Origin: Phytophthora colocasiae
Lineage: Eukaryota > Oomycota > Peronosporomycetes > Peronosporales > Peronosporaceae
Length of the DNA: 64,000 nucleotides
Reading direction: 5' to 3'
Assembly (NCBI GenBank): GCA_018806915.1
Contig: JAGKQI010000040.1
Span: 434,001-498,000 of the forward strand
Shown: positions 29,831 to 40,062 of the stretch, one piece after another
Layout of the letters: each line of letters opens with the position of its first letter
Numbering within the stretch: position 1 is the stretch's first letter
Notes under the pieces: generated by a model
Databases searched by the model: none
Told to the model about the DNA's origin: nothing
What the model saw: only the letters and a program-made list of their open reading frames with translations
Made by a program: the position numbers and the translations under genes

Positions 29831-29929
29831 TACAAGACCTAAAGTACTATAACAAGACCTAAAGTACTATAACAAGACCTAAAGTACTATGACAAGACCT
29901 AAAGTACTATGACAAGACCTAAAGTACTA
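29831..29929 (+). repeat. Five tandem 20 bp units at left of the Crypton
   Basis: The unit ACAAGACCTAAAGTACTATA is repeated five times with one variable base. The inverted form recurs on the right at 31881-31966. Confidence 0.9.
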
Positions 29930-30070
29930 AATCAAAATTGATTGGTGTTGTGGCTCACAGCTAAATTTGCTGCCTAGAGAAAAGGAAACCGAGCATTCGA
30001 CACCGCAAATGGCGCAGCAACGACCTACTTTTCAGCAACTCTTGCAGGGGGTATCTCCACCGCTACACAT

Positions 30071-31845
30071 GTGATAAAGAAGGAGACACGGGATGTTTAC
30101 GCGTCATACTTTAAGAAGTTTTGCGACTTCTGTATATCCAATGAATACCCGGATCCGGCTATTGTGCGACACCATGAACTTCCTTCACTGTTGGTTGCGT
30201 TTATGGAGAGTGTCTCTTCATCTAACACTGTTTCGAATCAAACTGCAGAGAAGATAAGAGCCGCTGTTGCAAATTACATGGTAGCTACGAACGCCGTGAT
30301 GCTGCTGGACCTGACACGTGAATGGTAGTAACAAATGATCAAGGCGAAAAGTTTGGTTTGGGAAACCCAGCAAAGGACGCATTTGTCCGTCAATTCATGC
30401 GTGGCCTTAAGAAACGGAAGAGTACTGAATTTACGCAACGCCAAGCAACACCTATTTCCCACGACATGCTTCGTGTACTCCACTGTCATTTTAGCAATAC
30501 AAGTGGTTTTACGGAAGCATGCCGATTGTGGTTCGTTGCTGTATCGGCATTTGCATTTTATGGAATGTGTCGTATCAACGAGGTGCTCTCACTTCAATGG
30601 AAGAATTTGACACTAGGGCGGACTCGGAAAAGTACAACTGATCCAAGTGTATCTATCACGTTTGGTATTTACAAGCTCGAAGGAAGAAAAACTGACGTCG
30701 CAGAAGGCCGTTGTTACAACTTGCACCACTTGGACTCCGACGAACTCCCAATCGATGCCTTCTTCCACCTCTCAGCGTGGTTAAAGTACGTCGAAACCAA
30801 GACTGATCATACATGGAGTGACACTGACTATGTGTTCCCTGCACTGTCGAAGATTTCAAAAGGTGTTCTAAAGACCAAAACGCCATTTACGGGTTGTGAA
30901 AACGTGCGCGTCGAGTGGGGAAAGAAAATGTCAGAGCAGGCGTTTATTACATTGCTCAATTGCGCTGTTCGAGATCTCAATCGCAACGGGACATTGACTC
31001 CGGGTTACATCCGACAGGAATGGCGGGATATTTGGTTCACATCCCACACCTTTCGTAGAGCTGGCGCTCAATACAGATTTATGTTTGCGCCCCCAGAGCG
31101 ACGATGGTCATTGCGAATGGTGAAATGGAGGGCGGGTTGGACACAAAATGAATCTGCTGAAACGCTTGTACGCTATTTGCTTGACCAAGCTGTTACCGAT
31201 GAAGACAAACAGCTTGCGGACTGCTTAGCCCCAGATCGGGATGCTCATATGGGTTGTCCTACCACTTATAGTGGTATCAAGCGTACATCACAGTCATCTA
31301 CTGGACCATTCGACGTTGAAAGTACAGTTGAAAAGCGGTTGAAGGCTGTGGAAAGCTCAGTAAAGGCCATTGAAGACAAGCTCGACATATTAGTGTCAAC
31401 CCTTCAGTCGTCAACTCAGCCTGAAGCAGCTCCAACCACAGCGGTCTCAGCATCCACTGATCCAAAATCCATTTTCCCACCAGCAAAAGATTGGAAGGAT
31501 ATGTATCGCATGTACTGGACGGCCCAGCCATCACGTCACCTGTTTAAACCTATTAGCAAGTGGACAGCTCAGGACAGGAAACTGAGTGGTGCTTTGCCAA
31601 GTCGACTCAGTGTAGCGAAACTGATAGCAGAAGATGTGCGCGACTTTGCTACATGCAACGGTGCTGAAAACCCACAGGATGCGCATGAGGACATACTTGG
31701 AAAGTATGCAGCCTATTTCACCACTCACTGGTTTAAAGTTGCCCAGAGACGGTCTGCAAATGTACTTACTATCGACACGCTGGCACGATTTATACGGATG
31801 GATAGAAAACGCCGCTTAGTCCAGTCAAAACACGCCTATGCATAA
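30071..31845 (+). pseudogene. Crypton tyrosine recombinase
   Basis: The first frame (30071-30328) gives an N-terminal SAM-like core-binding part (YASYFKKFCDFCISNEYPDP). The main frame (30322-31845) carries the catalytic domain, so one frameshift near 30320 splits the gene unless an intron is used. Catalytic residues are visible: Arg in MCRINEVLSLQW, the HxxR box in SHTFRRAGAQYR, and the nucleophile Tyr in ETLVRYLLDQ. A linker with a short coiled coil (VEKRLKAVESSVKAIEDKLD) is followed by a GCR1_C-like domain (WKDMYRMYWTAQPSRHLFKP). The enzyme would excise and reinsert the element as a circle by site-specific recombination. Confidence 0.8.
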
Positions 31846-31880
31846 GGTTACAATATAAGGTAAAGTATAATGTATCTTGT

Positions 31881-31966
31881 CATAGTACCTTTGGTCTTGT
31901 TTAGTAGTTGTAGTATTGTCATCGTACTTTGAGGCTTGTCGTCAACAGCAGTACTTTTGGTCTTGT
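31881..31966 (-). repeat. Inverted copies of the Crypton motif
   Basis: Three degenerate units on the minus strand: CATAGTACCTTTGGTCTTGT at 31881, ATCGTACTTTGAGGCTTGTC at 31921 and AGTACTTTTGGTCTTGTT at about 31950. They are the reverse complement of the left-hand 20 bp unit. Confidence 0.75.
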
Positions 31967-32492
31967 TACATTTCCTAACACGCCCTAGTCTCCCATAAAT
32001 ACCATTTTGGTGTCTCTAAAATTTGATCGTTTTTTTCTTGCAAAAATGACTTTCTTTGTCGGTGAAAAATGAATCTTGAGTGCTGATTGGCTATGTAAAC
32101 TAGTTTTGCATTGTTTTGTTGTTTTGGCCTGCGGAAGTACTTCCGATCGTTCATCCATACAAACCTCAAATACATCGGAAGTAGCTTCATTTTCCTCTCA
32201 CACAGGACATGCATTAGGGTTAGGGTAACTATACAGAACCCAAGTAGTTACTCGACCCCTACCCTTTCATTTCGTAAAAGGAAGCGCTACTTCTTGCTAA
32301 CTTGTCGGTTGTTCAAAGTGTAGAACGAAAACAGTATTGTTTCTGGAAAGTGCGCTAACACGTACCCCCGAATCGGAATGGGAATTTGGTGCCCTCGAGT
32401 GGCATTAGAAGAAGAAGAAGAAAGTAGTTGATTAACTTTTAGCGGACAGTCGTCTTGCAGGCCAGACCTATGCTACTAAATTTGTATCAAGT
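31967..32492. other. Unassigned stretch between Crypton and LINE relic
   Basis: Only short frames. It includes a brief TTAGGGTTAGGG at 32215-32226 and a GAA microsatellite at 32406-32421, probably near the 3' end of the LINE. Confidence 0.4.
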
Positions 32493-33445
32493 CTAACTTC
32501 GCGGGATCCATATGCGTTGTCTTGGTAGATTTGGAAGCAATTCGATACTTTCAGGCTCATAGCCCAAACGCGTAAGCACTCGATTAACGCCTTCGCCGTC
32601 AATGTTCCAGTCCGATGAGTGTCGAAACAAGAAATGATAATGGTTACGAAAGGAAGCCTGAATGGTCGGGATACTTGGCGCCACCGCTTGTGTTTCGCCG
32701 AAGTAAATGTCGTTGCGCAGTCTCCACGTTGCGTGGAACACTATCGCAGTGTGTATTTTCCCCAGTATCAACAAGATATCGTGATCTTTTCTCCAGCCTC
32801 TGGCAATATCCCTGTTGGATGGGAAGAGCAGAAGCTTCCACGCCAGTGTGCTTCAAAATGCCGCCATTTACTCCATAGTATTCGCCACATTTGTGCTAGC
32901 CTTGGACAACTGAGAAAGAAATGTTCCAGCGTTTCGATGGAATCACAACCATCCCGAACACAATTTTGTGCTTCCGGATTGCTAACCCGCATGAAGAATA
33001 GTCTTGTCAGGTCTCCAAAGAATAATCTGAGCATTACATAATGAATGACAGGTACCAGACATCGTCGTAACCAAAATACCTGAGTGAGCGTTTGATGCAC
33101 GCGTCCTCGGGGGCATCCAAGTTGTATTGTGGGATGTTGCTGTAATTCTTCAGCAGGTTGTATGACTTTCATCCAGTCTGTGGCTTTTAGACTAGGAAAG
33201 AAACGAGACCATGACCCTTCAGGAGGTTACCTGTCGATTGGAACAGATACGGAACGGATCTGATCTTGGATTAAGTTTTCAGGTGCATCAATGATAGACA
33301 TAGCGGTGTGAAAATGGGAGGTGGTGCATGTGCTGCTGCATGTGCGGAGCCCAATAACAGAGTCAGTTTGCAATAGCCAATGGCAGACGCAGGTGCTGAT
33401 CCACCGGCGCAAGGTAGCATGCGCGTCGCAGGATCTCAGGAACAA
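32493..33445 (-). pseudogene. 3' end of a LINE (L1-like) retrotransposon
   Basis: The minus strand carries the zinc-binding C-terminus typical of L1-type reverse transcriptase proteins: CVRDGCDSIETLEHFFLSCP followed by LAQMWRILWSKW. Then, after a frameshift near 32775, come IHTAIVFHATWRLRNDIYFG and a short tail. No reverse transcriptase catalytic domain is in the window, so it is a 5'-truncated and decayed copy. Confidence 0.75.
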
Positions 33446-33537
33446 GTTGCTGGGTCAATTAAACGGCGAGCAAGTCGGTAGAGCAAGGTACTGGGCAAGA
33501 GTCACAGGAGCAAGATGATGAGATCGATGCTAGGCTG

Positions 33538-34434
33538 GTGAAGAAGCATCATCAAGAGCGTACGACGTGCTACTTCCAGGGCTATAAGTGCACGCGTGCA
33601 TGGACTTCCTCAAAGAAAGTTGTTTATCGTTGTTCGTCATTTCGACGCACGGAGTGCAAGGGGACTATGGAATTCCACATCTCGACAATGGGTTACTCCA
33701 ATGCGCGGCCACATACATGCCAGGTCACGCAGAGTGCTAATGGACAATCCGATGTCAACGTTGAAATGAAAGACATGGCAGACAGCTTGGCACTTGCTGA
33801 CGTCACTCGACCGGTAAGAGAGATATGGCAGGAGCTACGCAGCATCTTCTACTGCAATGGCAGCAATGTCATGGTTGGTTTGTCTGAGTCACAAGCGATT
33901 AACCGCGTGTATTGAGCAAGATCTCTCCACTATAGTGGCAACGTGCATGGATCGGTGGAGATTCCACCACTCGCTAGCACTCAATGAGTCAGTGTCGTTT
34001 TTCCAATTTCATTTTGTTTCAGCAAACCGCCAGGATGTGAACAGTCCAACACAATTACTGGGGTGGGCACATCCAGCGCTGGTGAACTTGCTTCGCTACC
34101 ACAACGTGTCGCTCTTTATCGATGGTACTTTTCGTTGTGTTTCACGCAATTGTCAGTAATTAAGCTTCGTTGCGAGAAGCAAGGCATCACGTATTCCAAT
34201 GCGAACTGGCAGGAGTTTTGGGCATATTTTAAGCGAACTTGGATTGATGAATACTCAGTGGAGCTTTGGAATGTACACGGTCTCGATAACGAGCTTGTTG
34301 CACGTACGAATAACCTACTTGAGCGATTCGATCGCATTCTCAACACGCGGTTCCCCAAACCGCATTCCCTCCATGGCCACATTCGTGAGTGCAATCAAGC
34401 AACTTTCAGTCGAGTATGTGCAGCAATTGGCTGA
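33538..34434 (+). pseudogene. Mutator-like (MULE) transposase relic
   Basis: An N-terminal FLYWCH/WRKY-like zinc finger (YRCSSFRRTECKGTMEFHIS, PHTC) is followed in another frame by the transposase core start (HPALVNLLRYHNVSLFIDGT, giving the first catalytic Asp). A large deletion at about 34155 then removes most of the core, and a C-terminal part continues (ELWNVHGLDNELVARTNNLL, RFPKPHSLHGHI). At least three frame changes and the deletion make it non-functional. MULEs with FLYWCH-type fingers are common in Phytophthora. Confidence 0.75.
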
Positions 34435-35001
34435 TATCCCTCGTCAACGAAGCAAACCTGTTGTGCGCGAGACCATTGGGTTAAGTGCTGTCATAGATCT
34501 ACCCATGACTCGAGAATACGACCACAGCTGACTCGGATTCTACCTCATTGTCCGCAACTACTACATGAGATGGAGGTGTACCACATCACTGTCAGGAAGA
34601 TGCTGCTGCTGCATTGCTGCAGTGATAGGACTTAATCTACTTAGCCAGGTTGCTGTATCTTTGCATTAATCTGCGAGTGCTCTTTGCCTGTTGCCATGAC
34701 TGATAAAAATGTTCTTTTAGCGTTGCCTTCAAATCAGTGGGCCTGATCCAAGACCAGTTCCGTATCTGTTTCAATTTCAAATCTACCCTTCAGGAGTGTT
34801 TGCAGCCACCGCCACCCCTAGGGAGGTGTTGCACATCTAACTGCTCTACATAGCCCACCTGCTTCCGGATGAGGGAGAACCCGCTGGTATATACTCCGCA
34901 CTTGATAGTATAGTATAATGCGGAAATATCCTGAAACAAAATGCGTGAGCCTAACTCAGGTTCCACTATAGCACAGACCATTTCGAAAAAAGCTCCAGAG
35001 C
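34435..35001. other. Unassigned flank of chromovirus copy 2
   Basis: No recognised gene. AGAGC at 34997-35001 is the left target duplication of copy 2; the right one is AGAAC at 57290-57294. Confidence 0.4.
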
Positions 35002-35197
35002 TGTGACGGGGGTCACACAGCACTTCACACAGAGGAAAGCTTGGAGTATACAAACTCCTAGTGAACGGCAGTTCACTCGGTCCCCAAAGACTTAAGGAGA
35101 CTAACTAAAGATTAGATAGATTTAAGACTGAATATATTATAGATACTTATTAGCTTGGCCTGCAATACAAACTAAAAGATATCTATAGTGAAACCTA
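35002..35197 (-). repeat. LTR of copy 2, first part (before the Helentron)
   Basis: 196 bp matching 376-571 of copy 1, ending in AAACCTA. The remaining 118 bp of this LTR are at 48781-48898; the sum is 314 bp, exactly the length of the intact LTR. Confidence 0.9.
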
Positions 35198-35515
35198 TTC
35201 GCAGTTCGAAGAACTGTCGTTGGGGGGTTGTGTTTGGATGTCATCGAGTGACATTCGCGTCACATTTGCCTTCTCCCCTGAATCGGATGTCATCGAGTAA
35301 CATTCGCGTCACATTTCCCTTCTCTCCTGAATCGATGTCATCGAGTAACATTCGCGTCACATTTTCCTTCTCTCCTCATCGAGTAACATTCGCGTCACAT
35401 TCGCAGTTCGAAGAACTGTCGTTGGGGGGTTGTGTTTGGATGTCATCGAGTGACATTCGCGTCACATTTTCCTTCTCTCCTGAATCGGATGTCATCGAGT
35501 AACATTCGCGTCACA
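35198..35515 (+). repeat. 5' end with minisatellite of about 50 bp units
   Basis: The element tip TTCGCAGTTCGAAGAACTG occurs at 35198 and again at 35400. After each comes a tandem array of a unit containing GTCATCGAGTAACATTCGCG, CACATTTTCCTTCTCTCC and TGAATCG. The array continues beyond the inner element at 45987-46085. Minisatellites near the ends are typical of non-autonomous Helentrons. Confidence 0.85.
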
Positions 35516-35575
35516 TTCGCAGTTCGGCTTCTCACGGTGTAGCTAAATAAATAACATAGACTAGAACCAAGTGCT

Positions 35576-36324
35576 GTGGACAAGAAGGACACACGAATTA
35601 TCAAGCCTACGATTGAATACATCGATGAGGACGGCACAGTTGTGTTCACAGATGTATCTTCGATTCCAGCACCAGATGAGATTCTTCACTGCACGGGTTA
35701 CTTGTACACGTTGAATGACTTCTTCCCGTCCGAATTGCTGTTCCCCAACACAGTGATCTCCAGCACTGTGAGCGATGACGTACCGAAGGATTTGGGTAGC
35801 GCTACTACGGCTGGAACTGCTGTGGCTCCAGTGTACAAACACTTGTTCTCCATTGAGGACCCCACTGCTGCATTCATCGGTCTACCGTTCTCCAACTTGC
35901 CGTTCCTCTGCTTTGAACTACAGTCCAAGTGGGTTGCTCGAGTGTATAACGGGTCAGTAGTGCTACCGTCGAAGGAGGTGATGTATGAAGACTTTTACGA
36001 GACGGTCCGTAAGATCGACGGTCCAGCCAGGAAACTGCACTCACTCAGTGGTCTACAAAAGCACTACTTCACGTAAGTTTTCACGCATTGCTCACTGATG
36101 CGACTTGTACTAATGGTGTGAAATGGTTTATATTCAGCGAGGTTGGAGCTTTTTCAGGTACCGTCGTTGACGAAAACATACACGAAATGTACGAAGACGC
36201 TGCTTATCTGCGCCTAAACTTCCCGCACGACTTCCGATCTGCTGATTTCAGTCTGGATCCTGCTACTGGCAAGTGGACGCGCCGTCATGAGGGTGAAGCT
36301 GATCTACTCAAGGTGTTAAGTTGA
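35576..36324 (+). pseudogene. Captured C-terminal part of a flavin-containing monooxygenase, with intron
   Basis: Exon 35576-36072 and exon 36138-36324 are separated by a perfect 65 bp intron (GTAAGT, a possible branch site TACTAAT, TTCAG). Joined, they give about 225 residues: IEYIDEDGTVVFTDVSSIPA, DEILHCTGYLYTLNDFF, HLFSIEDPTAAFIGLPFSNL, FELQSKWVARVY. This is the C-terminal half of FMO-type enzymes, which oxygenate soft nucleophiles using FAD and NADPH. Both nucleotide-binding motifs and the start are absent, so it is a fragment. Because the intron is retained, it was captured as genomic DNA, as expected for rolling-circle transposons. Confidence 0.8.
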
Positions 36325-36394
36325 AAGTGAAAGTGTTCGTACACGTATGCGACCCAGGTAGAACAGCTCGTATCCGTGTAGAACAAGCCAACAA

Positions 36395-37692
36395 CGCAAG
36401 CATGGGTAAAGCCGATAACGTTGCTGGTGAAGGGTGAGATGATGAAGGAGACGTTGCGCCACTTGGAGACCTTTGGGGACGATGGACTGCGTACACTGAC
36501 TATTGCGCAGCGTCGTGTGGACGAGAAGGAGTATCTGAACTGGAGCGCGCGCTTTAAGGAGGCTAACTCGTCTCTAAAAGAGGTTGACAATAATAACGGC
36601 TAGGACAACGAGATCGACAAACTGATGACGGAGATTGAGCGCGACCTGGAGTTGCTTGGCGCTACGGCTATTGAAGATAAGCTTAAAATAACGTGCCCAG
36701 CTGTATTGCCAACCTCATACGTGCTGGCAGGTGCGTCTGGATGCTGACCGATGACAAGCAAGAGACAGCCACCAATATCTCATACGCCTGTCAGCTCATG
36801 GATAACGACATGCAGCACTTCGTCTTCAACTGTGACTTGTACCCCACCAAGGACGCGATCTTCTCGCATCTATCCGAGGCAAACGCGCAGGTTCAACGAG
36901 GCAGCGACCGTCACGCTGTGGTAATTGACGAAGAGTGCCTCGAGCTAACCCTAGCGGACGACAGATGCCAGCACGAGTTCCTTTCGTCGGCGATGGCCTG
37001 TGATGCGGTAGTGTGCTGTCGTGTATCGTCCTGCCAGAAGGCGGAAGTGGTAACGCTGGTTCGCACTGCCAACAAGAAGGCTAGGACGCTGGCTATTGGA
37101 GACGGAGCTAATGACGTGGCTATGATCCAGCGTGCGCATGTTGGTGTAGGTATTTCAGGCCAGGAAGGTATGCAAGCTGTGAACTCGAGCGACTACGCTA
37201 TTAACCAGTTTTACTTCTTGGAGAAGCTTCTGCTGCACCACGGTCGGTTAAATTACAAGCGCATGTCTATCCTTGCTGGTTACATGTTCTACAAGAATAT
37301 CGTGATGATGCTGGCGCAGTACTTTTACATGGTCTGCACGGGGTCGTCTGGCCAGAAGTTCTACGGAAAATTGGGCTTCCAGTTTTTCAATATTTGCTAC
37401 ACATCGCTGCCTATCATCGTGCTGGGCGTGTTTGACTACGATGTACCTTTCGAGGTGAGCAAGCACTTCCCGGAGCTTTAAGGCGCTGGTCAAATCCACT
37501 CTGCGTGACAACTTCAACATCAACGCGCTAAGTCACAAGTTCACCATCGCGGAGAAGTCTCTGACGGTGTCACCAAGTTTTGTGGAGTGCGCCAAGGAGG
37601 CGGTGATTGAGGTGAAGGAGAAACTCACGGGCGAAAAGTCGGGTCCTACCAGCGGCGATCACCACGTGCGCAAACACACGCTAACCCCATAG
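36395..37692 (+). pseudogene. Captured fragment of a P4-type phospholipid flippase ATPase
   Basis: Contains pieces of the nucleotide-binding and hinge regions: MKETLRHLETFGDDGLRTLT, then a TAG stop at 36601, LLGATAIEDKL, a frameshift near 36690, RCVWMLTDDKQETATNISYA (the usual TGDK is TDDK), TLAIGDGANDVAMIQRAHVG and VGISGQEGMQAVNSSDYAIN. It continues into early membrane segments up to 37481. A short C-terminal piece in another frame ends at 37692. The phosphorylated DKTG loop and most membrane segments are missing. Intact proteins move phosphatidylserine and phosphatidylethanolamine to the cytosolic leaflet. Here it is a host gene fragment inside the Helentron. Confidence 0.85.
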
Positions 37693-38035
37693 GAAGTCGT
37701 TCATTCATAACAAATCAATAATTACGTCAAACATTACCCGGCGTGCACTCCACGGTGCAGTGGTAAGGACTAGATATAGCTGCGCTGCATTTCCTCGATA
37801 ACAACTAAAGACATTTGTTTTTTTTCCAAGTTGAAGAAGTTGAGGATGCTTGTAAGTTAAACTGTCGGCAATATATCTATTGAGGTTGGTTTAGCAATGC
37901 GAGGGCACTATAACGATCTCGATGGCAAAGCCAATTTTGCAGGTGTAGGATGCGTTCGTGGCTCTGACAAAGTCGTATTATCAGTGCTTACACAGAAAAA
38001 CTACTAAGCATGAAATCGTAGTCTGTAGGTGGCAC
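37693..38035. other. Spacer in Helentron
   Basis: About 340 bp, A/T-rich with a TTTTTTTT run at 37818. No gene seen. Confidence 0.4.
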
Positions 38036-38863
38036 CTACTCGTTCGCCGCTTCAACTTGCACATTAGCAAGCTTGATCGTCACCTGGCAAGCCTTACCCA
38101 TAAAAAGGGCGAGCTTGGATGGGTTTGTCAGCGTAACAATAGCACCATCTGGAGGCATCCCATCAGACGAGTCCTCCGATATTCCGAAAACTGTAGCCGT
38201 TATTAGAAGTTGGTCGACTTCAAAACGATCACGGTCGTAGTTGTCGCGAAAAACCTTTTGCATCTCCTCCAATGGCTCCTTGGCTTGCAAATCCACCATA
38301 TGAATCGTGGCGAGAGATCCAGTTTTGACGGTGTGAAAAGACGTCCAAACAACTCTCCCTTTAATCTGCAATCCAGCGCGTAAGTTCGATTTCTCGACGC
38401 TGTTGGCTTTTATGAAGACTTGTAAATCTTCGACCGTCGAAATCAGTTGTTTGCCGGCGGTTATCTCGGCTCGAAGCTCGTTGAAACGTTGTAACGGAGA
38501 GACATAGACGGTTGTACTGCCAGCACTTCCAGTTTTCTTAGCGGCAAATGTTGTGCTCCCTTCCGCGCTACTCGAAGACTTGGCGTCGGCGTTATTCCTG
38601 CCGCTCATACTCGCTGTATTACCGGTGTCAAGAGGATCGTTGCTATTAGCAACAGCATTCTTCGTCGTTCATCTGGCGGTTTTATTCGCGACACCAGCAC
38701 GTGGTGCATTCGCCGGCGACGTCGTCGTAGTATTCAGAGCACTTTCTTCACTCTTTTCCTCTTGGCATGGGTCGGTCGTTGAGATTTTGATGCGCTGCCG
38801 CTTCGAATCTGGAATTGCGGGGGCATCGTTTCCTTTTCGCTTTTTTGATAGAGCAGGAGCCAT
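38036..38863 (-). pseudogene. Putative single-stranded-DNA-binding (RPA-like) protein of the Helentron
   Basis: One minus-strand frame from the ATG at 38863 to the stop at 38036, interrupted by a TGA at 38669-38671. A second ATG at 38608 gives 190 residues. The N-terminus is Ser/Lys-rich with a likely nuclear signal (LSKKRKG, SKRQRIK). The C-terminal part has a beta-rich pattern (LQIKGRVVWTSFHTVKTGSL, LLITATVFGI, GAIVTLTNPSKLALF) compatible with an OB fold. Many Helitrons carry RPA-like genes beside Rep/helicase, which supports this reading, but the fold is inferred. Confidence 0.45.
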
Positions 38864-39288
38864 ACTTGAATCAGTGAAATTAGGAAGTGGTTGTGTTTAA
38901 TCACCCTGAAGAACGAAATACGGATGTACTACATCAAGCTCAATCGCAAGAAAGATATTTATCAGAAAGGATGCAGGTCACTACCCATACGAAGATTCTC
39001 GAATATATACCAGCATAGGTAGGAAAAGGCCCCGCAGCTCCTTTCTGGGACCTTTAAAGTGCTTTTCGATGAAATCAGTTTGGTTGAAAGATTGCTTGTG
39101 ATGAACAAGAGCAACCTATCGCCCTCCCGTCATTCCATTTTCCAATTTCGCGCCAGTGGCTTTCCTTCCTTCGGTTGCGGGACGTTTCGGCGACACCGGT
39201 CGGACTGTAAGCGCAACAATACTCAAGGTCAGATGATACTCTTCTTCTATGTTGATAATCACTATGTTGCTAACTTGTTGCTTGTATT

Positions 39289-39360
39289 AGACCTTTCAAC
39301 TCAAGCGTCTCGTGCAGGGTCTGCTCGATTAGACTTTCAACTCAAGCGTCTCGTGCAGGG
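39289..39360 (+). repeat. Short tandem duplication before the Rep gene
   Basis: AGACCTTTCAACTCAAGCG through GTGCAGGG is repeated once after 41 bp with one mismatch. It lies in the 5' non-coding region between the divergent RPA-like and Rep frames. Confidence 0.7.
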
Positions 39361-39480
39361 ACTATCAAGTCAGCGGCCAAAGTTAGTGGGTAGAGCGGTG
39401 AAAGTGTTCTTTTCGTGGATTCGCGTGTTGGGTTGCCCCGTTTTGCGGATTGATTTACTGTTTCGGAAGCATCAAGTTGT

Positions 39481-40032
39481 TTGGCTAGCCAGCAACAATC
39501 TCCTCCTTCTCGCCTTTGCTCGTTGCTTCCTATTATCAGGCGTCGACCCTCCTCTGTGAAATCCTCACGTAAGTCCGACAGCCTCGTTGTACTAGATAGA
39601 ATCAGTTGGCAGTTGAGTGATCGCAAGGCCTTGACGTTTGTTAGTAGTGAAGCGCGTGATTCCACGGCTTTGTGCTGGGGTTGTATGGGAGTGAAGAAGA
39701 GGAAGGGCGGAAGTTCTGTGTGTCCTCGGTGTGGAGAAGACCGCGAGTGTGAAGATTGGTCTTGTGATAATTGCGTCCAGCAGAAAGGCGACTTTTCGAA
39801 CATATTACTGTTTGATCCGGAAAAGGGCGACAAAGCGAGGTTAGATTTGGAGGACGCAATCTCGAGAGCCCAGCGTATAGCCTCTGTCTTGAAGAAAACG
39901 CTCGATCGGTCGGTAATTGAAGACGCTCGTCCCGTCGCAGCAGTAGTCGGGCAAGTCGACGCAAAAACTAAAAGAAGCAACACAACTGTTGGAGTTACTC
40001 TTGGTGCGCGCCCTCAAGCGTGGCATCCCTAA
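39481..40032 (+). CDS. Small zinc-binding-like frame upstream of Rep
   Basis: Open for 183 codons, with no good ATG before about 39685. It contains CWGC, CPRC and CEDWSCDNC, i.e. paired cysteines of a possible zinc ribbon. The rest is a charged helix (RLDLEDAISRAQRIASVLKK). It ends 31 bp before the Rep start and may be a separate element protein or a former 5' exon. Function unknown. Confidence 0.35.
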   Translation: MASQQQSPPSRLCSLLPIIRRRPSSVKSSRKSDSLVVLDRISWQLSDRKALTFVSSEARDSTALCWGCMGVKKRKGGSSVCPRCGEDRECEDWSCDNCVQQKGDFSNILLFDPEKGDKARLDLEDAISRAQRIASVLKKTLDRSVIEDARPVAAVVGQVDAKTKRSNTTVGVTLGARPQAWHP

Positions 40033-40062
40033 AAAGCGAAAGCTTAAATAAAAACACTTGAG

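Larger units (their letters stand above)
29831..31966 (+). mobile_element. Crypton-type tyrosine recombinase transposon
   Basis: The element encodes a tyrosine recombinase with a C-terminal GCR1-like DNA-binding region, which defines fungal/oomycete CryptonF elements. Flanking arrays of a 20 bp motif (5 direct copies at left, 3 degenerate inverted copies at right) are taken as its limits; exact ends are not proven because Cryptons normally make no target duplication. Confidence 0.7.

Noticed and set aside
32215..32226. TTAGGGTTAGGG, telomere-like repeat
   Set aside because: Only two units, and oomycete telomeres are usually TTTAGGG-type. Chance or relic.
32406..32421. GAA microsatellite
   Set aside because: A short simple repeat, probably at the 3' end of the LINE; no function is implied.
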